Shown: in pieces, positions 51,082 to 60,652 of the stretch | How positions within the stretch are numbered: the stretch's first letter is position 1 | Layout of the letters: the number at the start of each line of letters is the position of its first letter | Origin: MED-G105 sp050331095 | GTDB taxonomy: Bacteria > Pseudomonadota > Alphaproteobacteria > Caulobacterales > Parvularculaceae | Assembly (NCBI GenBank): GCA_050331095.1 | Contig: JBHJHE010000012.1 | Location: 124,001 to 188,000 of the forward strand | Direction of reading: 5' to 3' | DNA length: 64,000 nucleotides | The notes under the pieces: generated by a model | What the model saw: the letters and a program-made list of their open reading frames with translations, nothing else | Database searches by the model: none | What the model was told of the DNA's origin: nothing | Made by a program: the position numbers and the translations under genes

Positions 51082-52056
51082 CTAGTTCGGCGACGAGCGC
51101 GCAGTGACGCTCTCGATCGCGGCGAGCACGCGCGCGGTCTGGGTGTGGTGCAGGGCGTGGCCGGCGCTGGGCAGGAAGTCGACCGCCGCATCCTCGATCT
51201 GGCGCGCCAGGTTGGCCGCGTGGATCTCCGGGCTCACGGTCGTGTCGTCGGCGCCGGCGAGGATCGCCGTCGGAAGCCGTAAGTCGCCGTAGGCGCTCTG
51301 CATCTCGGCGATCTGCTCTTTCAGATGGCGCAGGTCCGACGCGTTGTTGGCGAAGTCGCCAGGCCGAAAAAGGAGCGCCGTGCCGGAGCGGCGGTAGTAA
51401 TCATCGGGATGGTCGCCGTCGCCGAACGTATGCCGTACGACCCGCCGCGCTTTCAGCGGCCCGTAGAACGGAATGACGACGCGGTTGAAGAACGAGCCCA
51501 CAAGCGGCCAGCCGGAGACATGGTTGTACCAGTCGACGCCGCCCGGCCATTCGTGGCTCACGGGCGCGAGCAACACGAGCCCGCTCATCTCCGATTGATA
51601 CTTCAGGGCGTAGGCGAGCGCGACGGCCCCGCCGAGGCTTTGGCCGACGATGATAGGATCGCGCACGCCGCGAGCTTCAAGCGCGCCGTGGATAAGCGAG
51701 GCCTGGACGTCGAGGCGGTAACCGTCCGCCGGCCGCGTGGAGTAGCCCCGACCCGGCCGGTCCATGGCGATGACGCGGCGGTTCTCGGCGAGCCGCTCGC
51801 CAAGGGCGATGCGCATGTCGCGAAGATTGGCGCTCGACCCGTGGATCAGGACGACCGGCGGCGCGTCGGCGTTGCGCGGGCCCTCGTCGACAAGGTGCAA
51901 GCGCTCGCCGTCGACCTGGACGAGTTCGCCGATCGGCGGCGCGGCGCGTTCGACCCGCCAGGTCCGCACGCCGACGACGGCCTGGATCGCAACGAAAACG
52001 ATAAGCGCTAAAAGCACGGTCCGACCGCCTCTTTTCCGATCCGTGGCCTTGTCCAT
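51082..52056 (-). CDS. Membrane-anchored alpha/beta hydrolase
   Basis: 324 residues: an N-terminal anchor (residues 14-32), then VVLIHGSSANLRDMR (oxyanion loop), IVGQSLGGAVALAYAL (nucleophile Ser in GQSLGG), AILAGADDTTVSPEIH (acid) and PSAGHALHHTQ (His). ATG 52056 has GAGGG 6 bases upstream, just after the tpiA stop at 52065, so it is coupled to tpiA. Substrate unknown; esterase or lipase-type activity is likely. Confidence 0.85.
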   Translation of the reverse strand: MDKATDRKRGGRTVLLALIVFVAIQAVVGVRTWRVERAAPPIGELVQVDGERLHLVDEGPRNADAPPVVLIHGSSANLRDMRIALGERLAENRRVIAMDRPGRGYSTRPADGYRLDVQASLIHGALEARGVRDPIIVGQSLGGAVALAYALKYQSEMSGLVLLAPVSHEWPGGVDWYNHVSGWPLVGSFFNRVVIPFYGPLKARRVVRHTFGDGDHPDDYYRRSGTALLFRPGDFANNASDLRHLKEQIAEMQSAYGDLRLPTAILAGADDTTVSPEIHAANLARQIEDAAVDFLPSAGHALHHTQTARVLAAIESVTARSSPN

Positions 52057-52064
52057 CGTAACCC

Positions 52065-52796
52065 TCACGCCGCGTCCACGATCGCGGCGAAGTCCGCCGC
52101 CTTTAGGCTGGCCCCGCCGACGAGCGCGCCGTTGACGTCTGCGGCGGCCAGAATCTCACGCGCGTTCGATGGTTTGACCGACCCGCCGTAAAGAAGCCGT
52201 GTCCGCGCGCGGGCCGGGCCAAGATGGCGGCGGATTTCGCCGTGCATCCGTTCGATGTCCTCCACCGTAGCCGTCAGCCCCGTGCCGATCGCCCAGATCG
52301 GCTCATAGGCGACGACGAGCGCTGCCCCGTCCGCCGCCGGGGGTAGCGAGCCGTCGAGCTGGCGCGTCACGACATCGTTCTCGCGGCCGGCCTCGCGCTC
52401 GCCCGCGCTTTCGCCGACGCATACGATCGGCGTCAGGCCGGCGCGCAACGCCGCTTCGGCCTTCGCGCGCACCATCGCGTCGCTCTCGCCGTGGTCGGCG
52501 CGGCGTTCCGAATGGCCGACGATGACGAAGGCGGCGCCGGCGTCGGCCAGCATCTCCGCGCTGACGTCGCCCGTGTGCGCGCCGTCGGCGTTCGCATGGC
52601 AGTCCTGACCGCCGAATTCGAGCCCCTCGTCGCCGAAGTCGGCCGCGAAATTCGTGAGCAGCGTCGCCGGCGGACAAATGACGACGTCGCAGGCTTCGGG
52701 CGCCGAGCCGGCCCAGCCCTTGATCAGCGTCTCGACTTCGGCGCGCGCGGCGGCAAGGCCGTTCATTTTCCAGTTCCCAACGACGAGCGGTTTCAT
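52065..52796 (-). CDS. tpiA: Triose-phosphate isomerase
   Basis: 243 residues. Interconverts dihydroxyacetone phosphate and glyceraldehyde 3-phosphate. GNWKMNGLAAAR at the N-terminus (Lys and Asn of the active site), the catalytic His in FVIVGHSERRADHGE, the catalytic Glu in VAYEPIWAIGTG and the phosphate loop YGGSVKPSNA. A GGGGGAG lies 9 bases before the ATG at 52796; an ATG 7 codons up is possible but not needed. Divergent from ppiD. Confidence 0.97.
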   Translation of the reverse strand: MKPLVVGNWKMNGLAAARAEVETLIKGWAGSAPEACDVVICPPATLLTNFAADFGDEGLEFGGQDCHANADGAHTGDVSAEMLADAGAAFVIVGHSERRADHGESDAMVRAKAEAALRAGLTPIVCVGESAGEREAGRENDVVTRQLDGSLPPAADGAALVVAYEPIWAIGTGLTATVEDIERMHGEIRRHLGPARARTRLLYGGSVKPSNAREILAAADVNGALVGGASLKAADFAAIVDAA

Positions 52797-52955
52797 TTCC
52801 GGAGGCTCCCCCAGCAAGTCCCAACGTCACCGTCGCCGCCGCTTGTGGCGAAACGAGGACGGCGCTACCGATCCGATTCACGATCCCGCGCTCTATCGTG
52901 CGCCGCGAAGGCGCGCCATATCGCCCTGCAGCGCAACGCCAGGACGCCGACCATC

Positions 52956-54848
52956 ATGCTCAAACAGATCCGCGACTCCGTTAAAAACATCGTGTTCCTG
53001 TTCGTGATGGCGCTCATCGTGTTGGCGTTCGCCGCCGGCGAGGTGCCGGGCTTGCGGAACTTCGCCCAACCGGCGGCGCTCACCGTGGGCGACGCGCGCT
53101 TCACCCGCGTCGACGTCGAAAACGAGTTCAACCGTCAGATCACCTCGCGGCGCGTCCAGTCCGGCGGCGACTTCGACCGGTCACAGGCGATCGCCGAGGG
53201 CTTGCCGCTGCAGATCGTGCAGGACATGGCGACGCGCTCGGCCCTGCAGCAGGCGGCGCGCGATATCGGCCTAGCCATGCCCCGCGACGTCGTGCGCGAG
53301 ACATTGTCGAGCGACCCGCGTTTCCAGAACCCGCGCAGCGGCGAGTTCGACCTCGAAGCGCTCGACGGCATTCTGCGCCAATACAATCTGACCGCGCCGG
53401 AATTCGAGCGGATCATGCGCGAGGACCTGTTGCGCGGGCAGCTTGTCGACGCCGCCGCCGCCGGGCCCGGCGCGCCCCCGTCAATCGCCGCGGCGAGCCT
53501 ATTGCGCGAAGCCGAACGCCGCGACGTCGCCTATGTGACGGTGACGGAGGATATGGCCGGCATTCCCGAGGAGCCGACGCCGGACGGCCTCAGGCAGTAT
53601 TACGAAGAGAACGCCGCGCTCTTCACCGCGCCGGAGCAGCGCCGCTTCACCGCGGTCGTCCTGCGCGAGGCGGACTTCCGCGACGGGCTTGAAACGCCAG
53701 AGGAGGAGCTGCGCCGGCTCTATGAGCTCAACAAGGCGCGGCTTTACGAGCAGCCGGAAAAGCGAACGCTTTACCAGACGAATTTCGACGCCGAGGCGGA
53801 CGCGGCCGCCGCCGCGGCCAGCCTTCGCGAGGGCGAAGAGTTCGAGGCGATCGCCGAGCGCCGGGGCCTCTCCCTCGACGCCGTGACGTTTACGGACGTT
53901 TCGAAAGCGGACATTCTGGACCCGGCCGTCGCCGACGCCGCCTTCGAGGCGCAGCCCGATGCGGTCGTCGGTCCGATCAAAGGGCTTTTCGGCTTCACCG
54001 TGCTGCAGATCGTCGACGTGACGGCGCCCGAAACCCAGACCTTCGAAGACGTCCGCGAGGAGATCGAAGGCGAGCTTCTCGCCAACGACGCCCGCAAGAA
54101 GCTGTTCGAAGCCGTCGAGGCGATCGAGGAGGCGCGCGACACCGGGGCGACGCTCGTCGAAGCGGCCGAGCAGGCGGGCCTCGCGGTCGAGACCTACGGG
54201 CCGATCGACCGCTTCAGTTTCGGGCCCGGCGGAGAGATCGTCGACGGCGTCCCAGGGGAAGTCATCGCCGAGGCGTTCGCGCTTGAAGAGGGCGCGGAAA
54301 GCGTCGAGCGCGAGCTCGCGGAGAAAGCCGGCTATTTCTTCGTCGCCGTCGACGAAGTCGTGCCGCCCGCCGTCAAGGACTTCGAGATCGTTGAGCCCGA
54401 AGTGGAGCGCCGCTGGCGCACGAAGGAGCGCGACGGCCGCATCGCCGACGCTGTCGGTCAGATCCGCCAGACGATCGCCGACGGCGGGACGATCGAGGAC
54501 GCCGCGTCGCCGTTCGACCGCGCGCCGATCCGCGAAACGATCGACCGACGGCCCGACGAGCTTGGCGTCCTCTCCCCGTCGCTTGTCGAACGGACGTTCT
54601 CCGCCGCCAAGGGCGACGTCGTCTCCGGGCCCGCCGGCGACAGCGGCGCGCAAACCGTGCTCCTCGTCGAGGACGTCTCCTACGACGCCGCGGACGGCGC
54701 CGCGGCGCGCCTCGCGGCCCTCTCCCAGTTCGTCGCGCTCCAGGTCGACCAGGAACTCCTTGACGCCTACGCCGTCTCCCTGCGCCAAGACCTCGGCGTC
54801 ACCGTCAAGACCGAGACGATCGCGGAAATCTTCGATGACGGCCGCTGA
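52956..54848 (+). CDS. ppiD: Peptidylprolyl isomerase of PpiD/SurA type
   Basis: 630 residues. A single N-terminal membrane helix (residues 11-27, NIVFLFVMALIVLAFAA) is followed by a SurA-like chaperone domain (DARFTRVDVENEFNRQI; DPRFQNPRSGEFDLEAL), and a central parvulin-like segment (residues 230-390) with PEQRRFTAVVLREADF, AFEAQPDAVVGPIKGLFG. PpiD helps folding of outer-membrane proteins as they leave SecYEG. Its last 14 bases overlap the start of trpE, a conserved arrangement. Confidence 0.9.
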   Translation: MLKQIRDSVKNIVFLFVMALIVLAFAAGEVPGLRNFAQPAALTVGDARFTRVDVENEFNRQITSRRVQSGGDFDRSQAIAEGLPLQIVQDMATRSALQQAARDIGLAMPRDVVRETLSSDPRFQNPRSGEFDLEALDGILRQYNLTAPEFERIMREDLLRGQLVDAAAAGPGAPPSIAAASLLREAERRDVAYVTVTEDMAGIPEEPTPDGLRQYYEENAALFTAPEQRRFTAVVLREADFRDGLETPEEELRRLYELNKARLYEQPEKRTLYQTNFDAEADAAAAAASLREGEEFEAIAERRGLSLDAVTFTDVSKADILDPAVADAAFEAQPDAVVGPIKGLFGFTVLQIVDVTAPETQTFEDVREEIEGELLANDARKKLFEAVEAIEEARDTGATLVEAAEQAGLAVETYGPIDRFSFGPGGEIVDGVPGEVIAEAFALEEGAESVERELAEKAGYFFVAVDEVVPPAVKDFEIVEPEVERRWRTKERDGRIADAVGQIRQTIADGGTIEDAASPFDRAPIRETIDRRPDELGVLSPSLVERTFSAAKGDVVSGPAGDSGAQTVLLVEDVSYDAADGAAARLAALSQFVALQVDQELLDAYAVSLRQDLGVTVKTETIAEIFDDGR

Positions 54849-56346
54849 CGACGGCGCCGCGTTCCGCGAACGCTACGACGCCGGCGCGGCGCAAATCGTC
54901 ACGAGGCGGATCGCCAGCGATCTTGAAACGCCGGTCTCGGCCTATTTGAAGCTTGCGGGCGGCCGCGCCCCGGCGTTCCTCCTGGAGTCGGTCGAAGGCG
55001 GCGAGCGCCTTGGCCGCTACTCGATCGTCGGGCGCGACCCGGACCTCGTCTGGACGGCGCGGGACGGCCGCGTGGAGATCGAAGACGTCGACGAAAATCG
55101 GCGCGAGACGGACGACCGCCCGGCGGTTGAAAGCCTCAAGGCGTTCGTCGACGCCGCGCGCATCTCCGCCCGCCCCGACGACGCGCGCGACCGGCCGCCC
55201 ATGTCCGCCGGCGTTTTCGGGTTTTTGAGCTATGACATGATCCGCGAAATCGAGCGCCTCGGCGAACGTCCGCCGCCCGGCGTCGACGCGCCGGAGGCCC
55301 GCTTCATCCGCCCTCGCCTCATCGCCGCCTTCGACAATGTCCGCCAGGAGATCGTCCTCGCGACGCCGGCCCGTCCCGCTGCGGGGCTCGCCGCGAACGA
55401 CGCCTACGAAACCGCGATCGCCCGCCTCGACGCGGCGACGGCCGATCTCCGCCGGGACCTCGGCGACGAGGCGCGCGCCTTTCCGGTCGACATTTCGCAG
55501 GCGGAGGATCCGTTCGCCGAGGTCTCGTCGAACCGTACGCCTGAGGACTATTGCGCGGCGATCGACCGGGCGAAGGCGTATATCGAGGCCGGCGACGTCT
55601 TCCAGACGGTCTTGAGCCAACGCTTTGAAGCGCCCTTCGACCGCCCGGCGTTCGATCTCTATCGGGCCGTGAGGCGCACGAACCCTTCGCCGTTCCTCTT
55701 CTTTCTCGATTTCGGCGACGGCGCGCTCGTTGGTTCGAGCCCGGAGATCCTCGTGCGCGTGCGCGGCGGCGAGGTGACGATCCGTCCCATCGCCGGCACC
55801 CGGCCGCGCGGGCGCGACGCCGCCGCCGACGCGGCGAACGAGGCCGATCTTCTCGCCGACCCAAAGGAGCGCGCCGAGCATCTGATGCTGCTGGATCTCG
55901 GCCGCAACGATGTGGGCCGCGCCGCGGCGATGGGAACCGTACGCGGCGACGAGCGGTTCGCCGTCGAGCGGTACAGCCACGTTATGCACATTGTCTCGAA
56001 CGTGACGGGCGACTTGCGCGACGGCCTACACCCCGTGGACGCGGTGATGGCGGGCTTTCCCGCCGGCACCGTCTCCGGCGCGCCGAAAATCCGCGCCATG
56101 CAGATCATCGACGAGCTTGAACCGTCCGCTCGCGGACCTTACGCCGGCGCGATCGGCTATTTCTCAGCCGACGGCGACGTCGACACCTGCATCGCCCTGC
56201 GCACGGCTTACGTTAAGGACGGCGTCATGAGCGTGCAGGCCGGAGCCGGGATCGTCGCCGATTCCGACCCGCTCGCCGAACACGAAGAGTGCCTTAACAA
56301 GGCCCGCGCGCTCTTCGCGGCCGCTGCGATCGCGCGGCGGCGATAA
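54835..56346 (+). CDS. trpE: Anthranilate synthase component I
   Basis: 503 residues. Makes anthranilate from chorismate, with the glutaminase part (TrpG) of 58145-59764. Features: GRYSIVGRDPDLVW near residue 58 (tryptophan feedback site region), PSPFLFFLDFGD near residue 270, GSSPEILVRV, RPIAGTRPRGRD, LDLGRNDVGRAA and VMHIVSNVTG, ending in VQAGAGIVADSDP. The start ATG 54835 overlaps ppiD. No leader peptide with tandem Trp codons and no attenuator is present at the gene, so control is likely by feedback. Confidence 0.96.
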   Translation: MTAADDGAAFRERYDAGAAQIVTRRIASDLETPVSAYLKLAGGRAPAFLLESVEGGERLGRYSIVGRDPDLVWTARDGRVEIEDVDENRRETDDRPAVESLKAFVDAARISARPDDARDRPPMSAGVFGFLSYDMIREIERLGERPPPGVDAPEARFIRPRLIAAFDNVRQEIVLATPARPAAGLAANDAYETAIARLDAATADLRRDLGDEARAFPVDISQAEDPFAEVSSNRTPEDYCAAIDRAKAYIEAGDVFQTVLSQRFEAPFDRPAFDLYRAVRRTNPSPFLFFLDFGDGALVGSSPEILVRVRGGEVTIRPIAGTRPRGRDAAADAANEADLLADPKERAEHLMLLDLGRNDVGRAAAMGTVRGDERFAVERYSHVMHIVSNVTGDLRDGLHPVDAVMAGFPAGTVSGAPKIRAMQIIDELEPSARGPYAGAIGYFSADGDVDTCIALRTAYVKDGVMSVQAGAGIVADSDPLAEHEECLNKARALFAAAAIARRR

Positions 56347-56360
56347 TGGCCATGCGGCGC

Positions 56361-56819
56361 TTAGAGCGCCGCGACGGACCAGATCTTCGAGAATTTCTGG
56401 CAGTGGATAATGATCGACGTGTACGACGCGAGGTCGATGTCGGCCGGAATTTCGTGGGTCTGGCCGCCGCGAGGGCTCGACAGGGGCGCAATGAGCGCCG
56501 CGCCGTCGGTGGCGTTCTTGCCCGTGATGTCGCCCGGCTGTTGCGGCGACAGGAAAAGCTTCAGATCGGGGGCGCGCTGGGTGCGGAAGTCGTCGCTAAG
56601 GACGACGTAGCGCGAGCCGTCGCGTTCGACGATCGACCACGTGCCGCTGGCGTCGTAACCGCGGCGCGGCTTCGTCCACGAACCGCTGTGGAGCAGGGTT
56701 TCGCCGGCGGCTTCGGCGCTCGTTTCAGCGGCGTCTTGGGCGGCGGCGGGCGCGAACGCGGCGGCGACGACGGCGAAGGCGGCCGCCGCGGCGGCGCGGA
56801 GCATGGGCATGGCTTTCAT
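56361..56819 (-). CDS. Secreted DM13 domain protein
   Basis: 152 residues with a signal peptide (MKAMPMLRAAAAAAFAVVAA). The DM13 domain shows ASGTWSIVERDGSRYVVLSDDF, then DLKLFLSP and the closing IIIHCQKFSKIWSVAAL, where the cysteine is the family's typical residue near the end. DM13 is thought to take part in electron transfer on secreted proteins, possibly via a tyrosine or cysteine cofactor. It sits opposed to trpE and separates it from trpGD. Confidence 0.82.
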   Translation of the reverse strand: MKAMPMLRAAAAAAFAVVAAAFAPAAAQDAAETSAEAAGETLLHSGSWTKPRRGYDASGTWSIVERDGSRYVVLSDDFRTQRAPDLKLFLSPQQPGDITGKNATDGAALIAPLSSPRGGQTHEIPADIDLASYTSIIIHCQKFSKIWSVAAL

Positions 56820-56973
56820 GTGTTCGTCTCTCTCTCTTTGCAAGCGGGCGCGCGGGATCGCGCCTGTGGTGCGGCATATCGCGCAGCTTCGGCCAAGGCC
56901 AAACACGACCGGCTCACGTTTGGGAGATCCTAACGAACGTTAAGGGACCGCGTCGGCGCGCGCGAAGCCGCCA

Positions 56974-58062
56974 TCAGCCGCCCTGGCGCGGCGCGCGCGG
57001 ACCGATCGCGGCGGCGAGCGGCTTCGCGGGCGCGGGCGCGACGGCGTCGATGGTCGTCAGCTCGAACCCGCGCAACGGCGCCGTCGTCAGCCAGGGGCCC
57101 AGCATGGCGAGCGTGTCCGCCCGCGGATGACAGATGGCGATGGCGAGGCCGCGTTCGCGCGCGAGGTCCTCGCGCGCGCCCAGCTGGCGCGCCACGACCT
57201 CGCGGCCGGGCTCGGCGTCAAGGAAGAGATCGCGGGCGTAGACGCGCGCGCCGATCCGCGCGCCGACGGACGGGGCGACCGAGCACGCCGTCGTCAGCGA
57301 ATCGACGAACGGCACGCCCAGCCGGTCGAGCCGCGCAAGGGCGCGACCCATGGCGTCGGCGTCGCGCGTCAAGCGCGAACCCATATGGTTGTTGACGGCG
57401 ACGTAGCCGTCGAACCGGGTCAGGTGCCAATCGAGCGCGTGGTCGAGCGTCGCTTGGTCCATGTCCGGATGGAGCGCGTTGGGCCCCGGGTCGGCCGGGC
57501 CGTCGGGCGCCATCGGCAGGTGCAGCATGACCGCGTGGCCTGCGCCCGCGGCGCGCGCCGCCATGGCGTCGACGCCATCAGCATACGACAGGAACGACAG
57601 GGTCAACGGCCCCGGCAGCGCCAGGAGGCGATCGAACGCCGCCGCGTTGGGGCCGACGTCGTCGACGATGAGAACGATGCGCGGGCGAGGCCCGGTCGCA
57701 TCCTTTGGCGCTTGGGCCGCGTTCGGGCGTGGCTCGACCGGCGCAGGCGAACCAACCGGCGAACCATTGGGCGACGAAAAGCGCGAGGGCGGACGGTATT
57801 GCGGCACGGCGGCCCCGAGGGGACCGTTGACGTAGGGTCCGGTCTGCGGCGCGTCGCGCAGGTCGAGGGCGTCGACGCGGACCCGCGCCGCGCGCGCGTC
57901 CGACCCGAAGCCGCCGACGGCGCTCGCGACCGCAGCGAACGCCAGACCGCACGCGGCCATGGCCGCCGCGATCGCCGGGCCCACGCGCTTCTCCACGCGC
58001 GCCGCGCGCCGGCGCGGCGCGAAGCGTTCGGCGATCGCCCGGGGGCGCGGCGCGGGCTCCAT
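56974..58062 (-). CDS. Divergent polysaccharide deacetylase family protein (YibQ type)
   Basis: 362 residues. An N-terminal membrane helix (residues 30-50, AIAAAMAACGLAFAAVASAV) and a Pro-rich linker lead to a YibQ/DUF610 NodB-like barrel: RIVLIVDDVGPNAAAFDRLLALPG, VMLHLPMAP, AVNNHMGSRLTRDADAM, FVDSLTTACSVAP and ICHPRADTLAML. Because the usual NodB metal residues are changed, deacetylase activity is uncertain. Its place between trpE and trpGD is an odd one for this gene, which usually follows ctpA and envC. Confidence 0.85.
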   Translation of the reverse strand: MEPAPRPRAIAERFAPRRRAARVEKRVGPAIAAAMAACGLAFAAVASAVGGFGSDARAARVRVDALDLRDAPQTGPYVNGPLGAAVPQYRPPSRFSSPNGSPVGSPAPVEPRPNAAQAPKDATGPRPRIVLIVDDVGPNAAAFDRLLALPGPLTLSFLSYADGVDAMAARAAGAGHAVMLHLPMAPDGPADPGPNALHPDMDQATLDHALDWHLTRFDGYVAVNNHMGSRLTRDADAMGRALARLDRLGVPFVDSLTTACSVAPSVGARIGARVYARDLFLDAEPGREVVARQLGAREDLARERGLAIAICHPRADTLAMLGPWLTTAPLRGFELTTIDAVAPAPAKPLAAAIGPRAPRQGG

Positions 58063-58144
58063 CGGCGTTCGGATCTCGCGGATGCGCGCGCCCGCGGCGC
58101 GGTAAGGTTGCGGGGCTTTGACGAAGTGCGGGTCGCATGCTGCG

Positions 58145-59764
58145 ATGATTCTGTTGATCGATAACTATGACAGCTTCACTTACAATCTCGCCCACCTGAT
58201 CGGCGCCGGCGGGCGCGAGGTGATCGTCAAGCGCAATGACGAGATCTCCGTCGACGCCGCGCTGGCGGAGGAGCCCGACGCCATCATCCTCTCCCCCGGC
58301 CCGCGCGCGCCGGACGACGCCGGGATCTGCCTCGACCTCGTGCGCGCCGCCGCCGTCTCAGGGACGCCCGTTTTCGGCGTTTGCCACGGCATGCAGGCGA
58401 TCGCCCAGGCGTTCGGCGGGCGGATCGTCCGAGCCCGGAGCTTGATGCACGGCAAAGTGAGCGCCGTCGCCCACGAGGGCGCGGCCTTCCTCGCCGGCCT
58501 GCCGGCGCGCTTCGACGCGGCGCGCTACCACTCCCTCGCCGCCGAGGCGGAAAGCCTGCCCCGACGGCTTGAAGTCGTGGCGCGCAGCGACGACGGCGAG
58601 ATCATGGCCGTCGCCGACCGCGAGGCGCCCATCGCCGGCGTTCAGTTCCACCCGGAAAGCATCGCCTCGGATCACGGCGCGGCGCTCTTGGAGGGATTCC
58701 TCGCCTGGGCGAACGGCGGCCGGCCGGCCGCCGCCACGAACGGCGGCCGAGGCTTGCGCGACGCGCTCGCCGCGCTCGCGGACGGACGCGCGCTCTCACC
58801 CGACGAGATGACGGCCGCCGTCGGCGCCCTCCTTGACGGCGCGGCCAGCGACGCGGAAATCGCCGGCTTTCTCATGGGCCTGCGCGCACGCGGCGAAACC
58901 GCCCCGGAGATCGCGGCCGCCGCCCGGGCGATGCGCGCGCGCGCGACGCCCGTCGACGCGCCGGAAGACGTCGTCGACACCTGCGGCACCGGCGGCGACG
59001 GCGCGGGCACGCTCAACATCTCGACCGCCGCGGCGCTGATCGCCGCCGGCGCCGGCGCGCGCGTCGCCAAGCACGGCAACCGCGCGTCAAGCTCGAAATC
59101 AGGCTCGTCAGACGTCCTCGCCGCGCTCGGCGTCGACATGGACGCCGGGCCCGAACGCGCCGCGCGGGCGATCCGCGAGGCGGGGAGCGGCTACATGCCC
59201 GCCGTCCTCCACCACCGCGCGACGGCTCGGGTCGGCGCGGCGCGGCGCGCTCTCGGCGTGCGGACGATCTTCAATTTCCTTGGCCCCCTGACGAACCCGG
59301 CCGGCGCGCGCCGGCAACTCCTCGGCGTTTTCGACGCCAGCTACGTGCGGCCCGTCGCCGAGGCGCTCGCCGAGCTCGGCGCGACGCGCGCCTGGGTCGT
59401 GCACGGGTCGGACGGCCTCGACGAGTTGACGATCGCCGGCCCGAGCCGCGTCGCTTCGCTTAAGGATGGCTCGATCGAGGAGTTCGAGGTCGCGCCCGAG
59501 GACGCCGGGCTTTCACGCTCGCCGTTGGAGGCGGTCCGCGGCGGGGCGCCGGCGGAGAACGCCGCGGCCTTGCGCGCCCTCCTCGACGGCGCCCCGGGAG
59601 CTTATCGCGACATCGCCGTTCTGAACGCGGCCGCCGCGCTGATCGTCGCCGACCGCGCGGGCGACCTTCGCGACGGCGCGGCGCAAGCCGCCAGGGCGAT
59701 CGACGACGGCTCGGCCCGTCGGGCGCTGGAGCGGCTCATCGCCATCAGCGGAGGCGATCCATGA
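58145..59764 (+). CDS. trpGD: Fused anthranilate synthase glutaminase (TrpG) and anthranilate phosphoribosyltransferase (TrpD)
   Basis: 539 residues. Residues 1-190 are the glutaminase: ILLIDNYDSFTYNLAHLIG, nucleophile Cys80 (FGVCHGMQAIA), His169 and Glu171 (FHPES). A short linker (AAATNGGRG) joins residues 203-539, the phosphoribosyltransferase: DTCGTGGDGAGTLNISTA (PRPP loop), KHGNRASSSKSGSSDVLAALG and FNFLGPLTNPA. In most Alphaproteobacteria trpG and trpD are separate; the fusion is the form seen in enterobacteria. Its TGA overlaps the trpC ATG (ATGA). Confidence 0.95.
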   Translation: MILLIDNYDSFTYNLAHLIGAGGREVIVKRNDEISVDAALAEEPDAIILSPGPRAPDDAGICLDLVRAAAVSGTPVFGVCHGMQAIAQAFGGRIVRARSLMHGKVSAVAHEGAAFLAGLPARFDAARYHSLAAEAESLPRRLEVVARSDDGEIMAVADREAPIAGVQFHPESIASDHGAALLEGFLAWANGGRPAAATNGGRGLRDALAALADGRALSPDEMTAAVGALLDGAASDAEIAGFLMGLRARGETAPEIAAAARAMRARATPVDAPEDVVDTCGTGGDGAGTLNISTAAALIAAGAGARVAKHGNRASSSKSGSSDVLAALGVDMDAGPERAARAIREAGSGYMPAVLHHRATARVGAARRALGVRTIFNFLGPLTNPAGARRQLLGVFDASYVRPVAEALAELGATRAWVVHGSDGLDELTIAGPSRVASLKDGSIEEFEVAPEDAGLSRSPLEAVRGGAPAENAAALRALLDGAPGAYRDIAVLNAAAALIVADRAGDLRDGAAQAARAIDDGSARRALERLIAISGGDP

Positions 59765-60576
59765 ACGTCCTTGATCGGATCATCGCCTACAAGCGCGACG
59801 AGGTCGCGGCGGCGAAGCGCGATCTCCCCCTCGCAAACCTTGAAGCGCTCGCCCGCGACCAGGCCCCGCCGCGCGGCTTCGCCGCCGCCCTCGCCCGCGC
59901 GGCGGCCGACTTCGACGCCACGGACCGACCTGCGCTCATCGCCGAAATCAAGAAGGCGAGCCCGTCGAAAGGCCTCATCCGACCCGATTTCGACCCCGGG
60001 GCTTGTGCGCGCGCCTACGCCGAGGCCGGCGCCGCGTGCCTCTCCGTCCTCACCGACGGGCCGAGCTTTCAGGGCGGGCGAGCCGACCTCGAAGCCGCCC
60101 GCGCCGCCTGCGCGCTCCCTGTGCTGCGTAAGGACTTTATGGTGGACCCCTACCAGTGCGCCGAGGCGCGCGCGTGGGGCGCCGACTGCGTGCTGATCAT
60201 CATGGCGGCGCTTGACGACGGCGCGGCTGCGGAGATCGCCGCCGCCGCGCGCGAGCATTCGCTCGACGTTCTCGTCGAGGTCCACGACGCGGCGGAAGCG
60301 GACCGGGCGGCCCGGCTCGAGGCGCGCCTTGTCGGCGTCAACAATCGCGACCTGAAGACCTTCGAGACGCGTCTTGCGACGACGGCGGCGCTCGCGCCGC
60401 GCATTCCCCCCGACCGGCTCCTCGTCAGCGAAAGCGGGATCGCCGCGCGCGCCGACATCGACGCGCTCATGGGCTACGGCGCGAAAGCGTTCCTCGTCGG
60501 CGAAACGCTGATGCGCGCGCGCGACGTGGCCGCGGCGACGCGGAAGCTTCTCGGCCCCCGCACCGCCACCGCTTGA
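59761..60576 (+). CDS. trpC: Indole-3-glycerol phosphate synthase
   Basis: 271 residues. Closes the indole ring in tryptophan synthesis. Signatures: LDRIIAYKRDEVAAAKR at the start, LIAEIKKASPSKGLIRPDF near residue 60 (catalytic Lys), VLRKDFMVDPYQCAEARA near residue 122, LVEVHDAAEADRAARL, GVNNRDLKTFE near residue 195 and LLVSESGIAARADI. Coupled to trpGD by overlap. In many relatives moaC and moeA follow trpC; here lexA comes directly after. Confidence 0.97.
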   Translation: MNVLDRIIAYKRDEVAAAKRDLPLANLEALARDQAPPRGFAAALARAAADFDATDRPALIAEIKKASPSKGLIRPDFDPGACARAYAEAGAACLSVLTDGPSFQGGRADLEAARAACALPVLRKDFMVDPYQCAEARAWGADCVLIIMAALDDGAAAEIAAAAREHSLDVLVEVHDAAEADRAARLEARLVGVNNRDLKTFETRLATTAALAPRIPPDRLLVSESGIAARADIDALMGYGAKAFLVGETLMRARDVAAATRKLLGPRTATA

Positions 60577-60582
60577 GGCATG

Positions 60583-60612
60583 TTGACCCTGCGCGCGGAA
60601 CAAGACTAGAAC
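60583..60612 (+). promoter_or_regulatory. lexA promoter with LexA (SOS) box
   Basis: GAAC-AAGACTA-GAAC (60598-60612) matches the alphaproteobacterial LexA operator GAAC-N7-GAAC exactly. It overlaps a possible promoter: TTGACC (-35, 60583-60588), 18-base spacer and TAGAAC (-10, 60607-60612). Binding of LexA would block RNA polymerase, giving autorepression of lexA. Confidence 0.8.
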
Positions 60613-60652
60613 GGATGGCGATCGAACGCGGGATAAGGAGCCGCCTGTCGCC

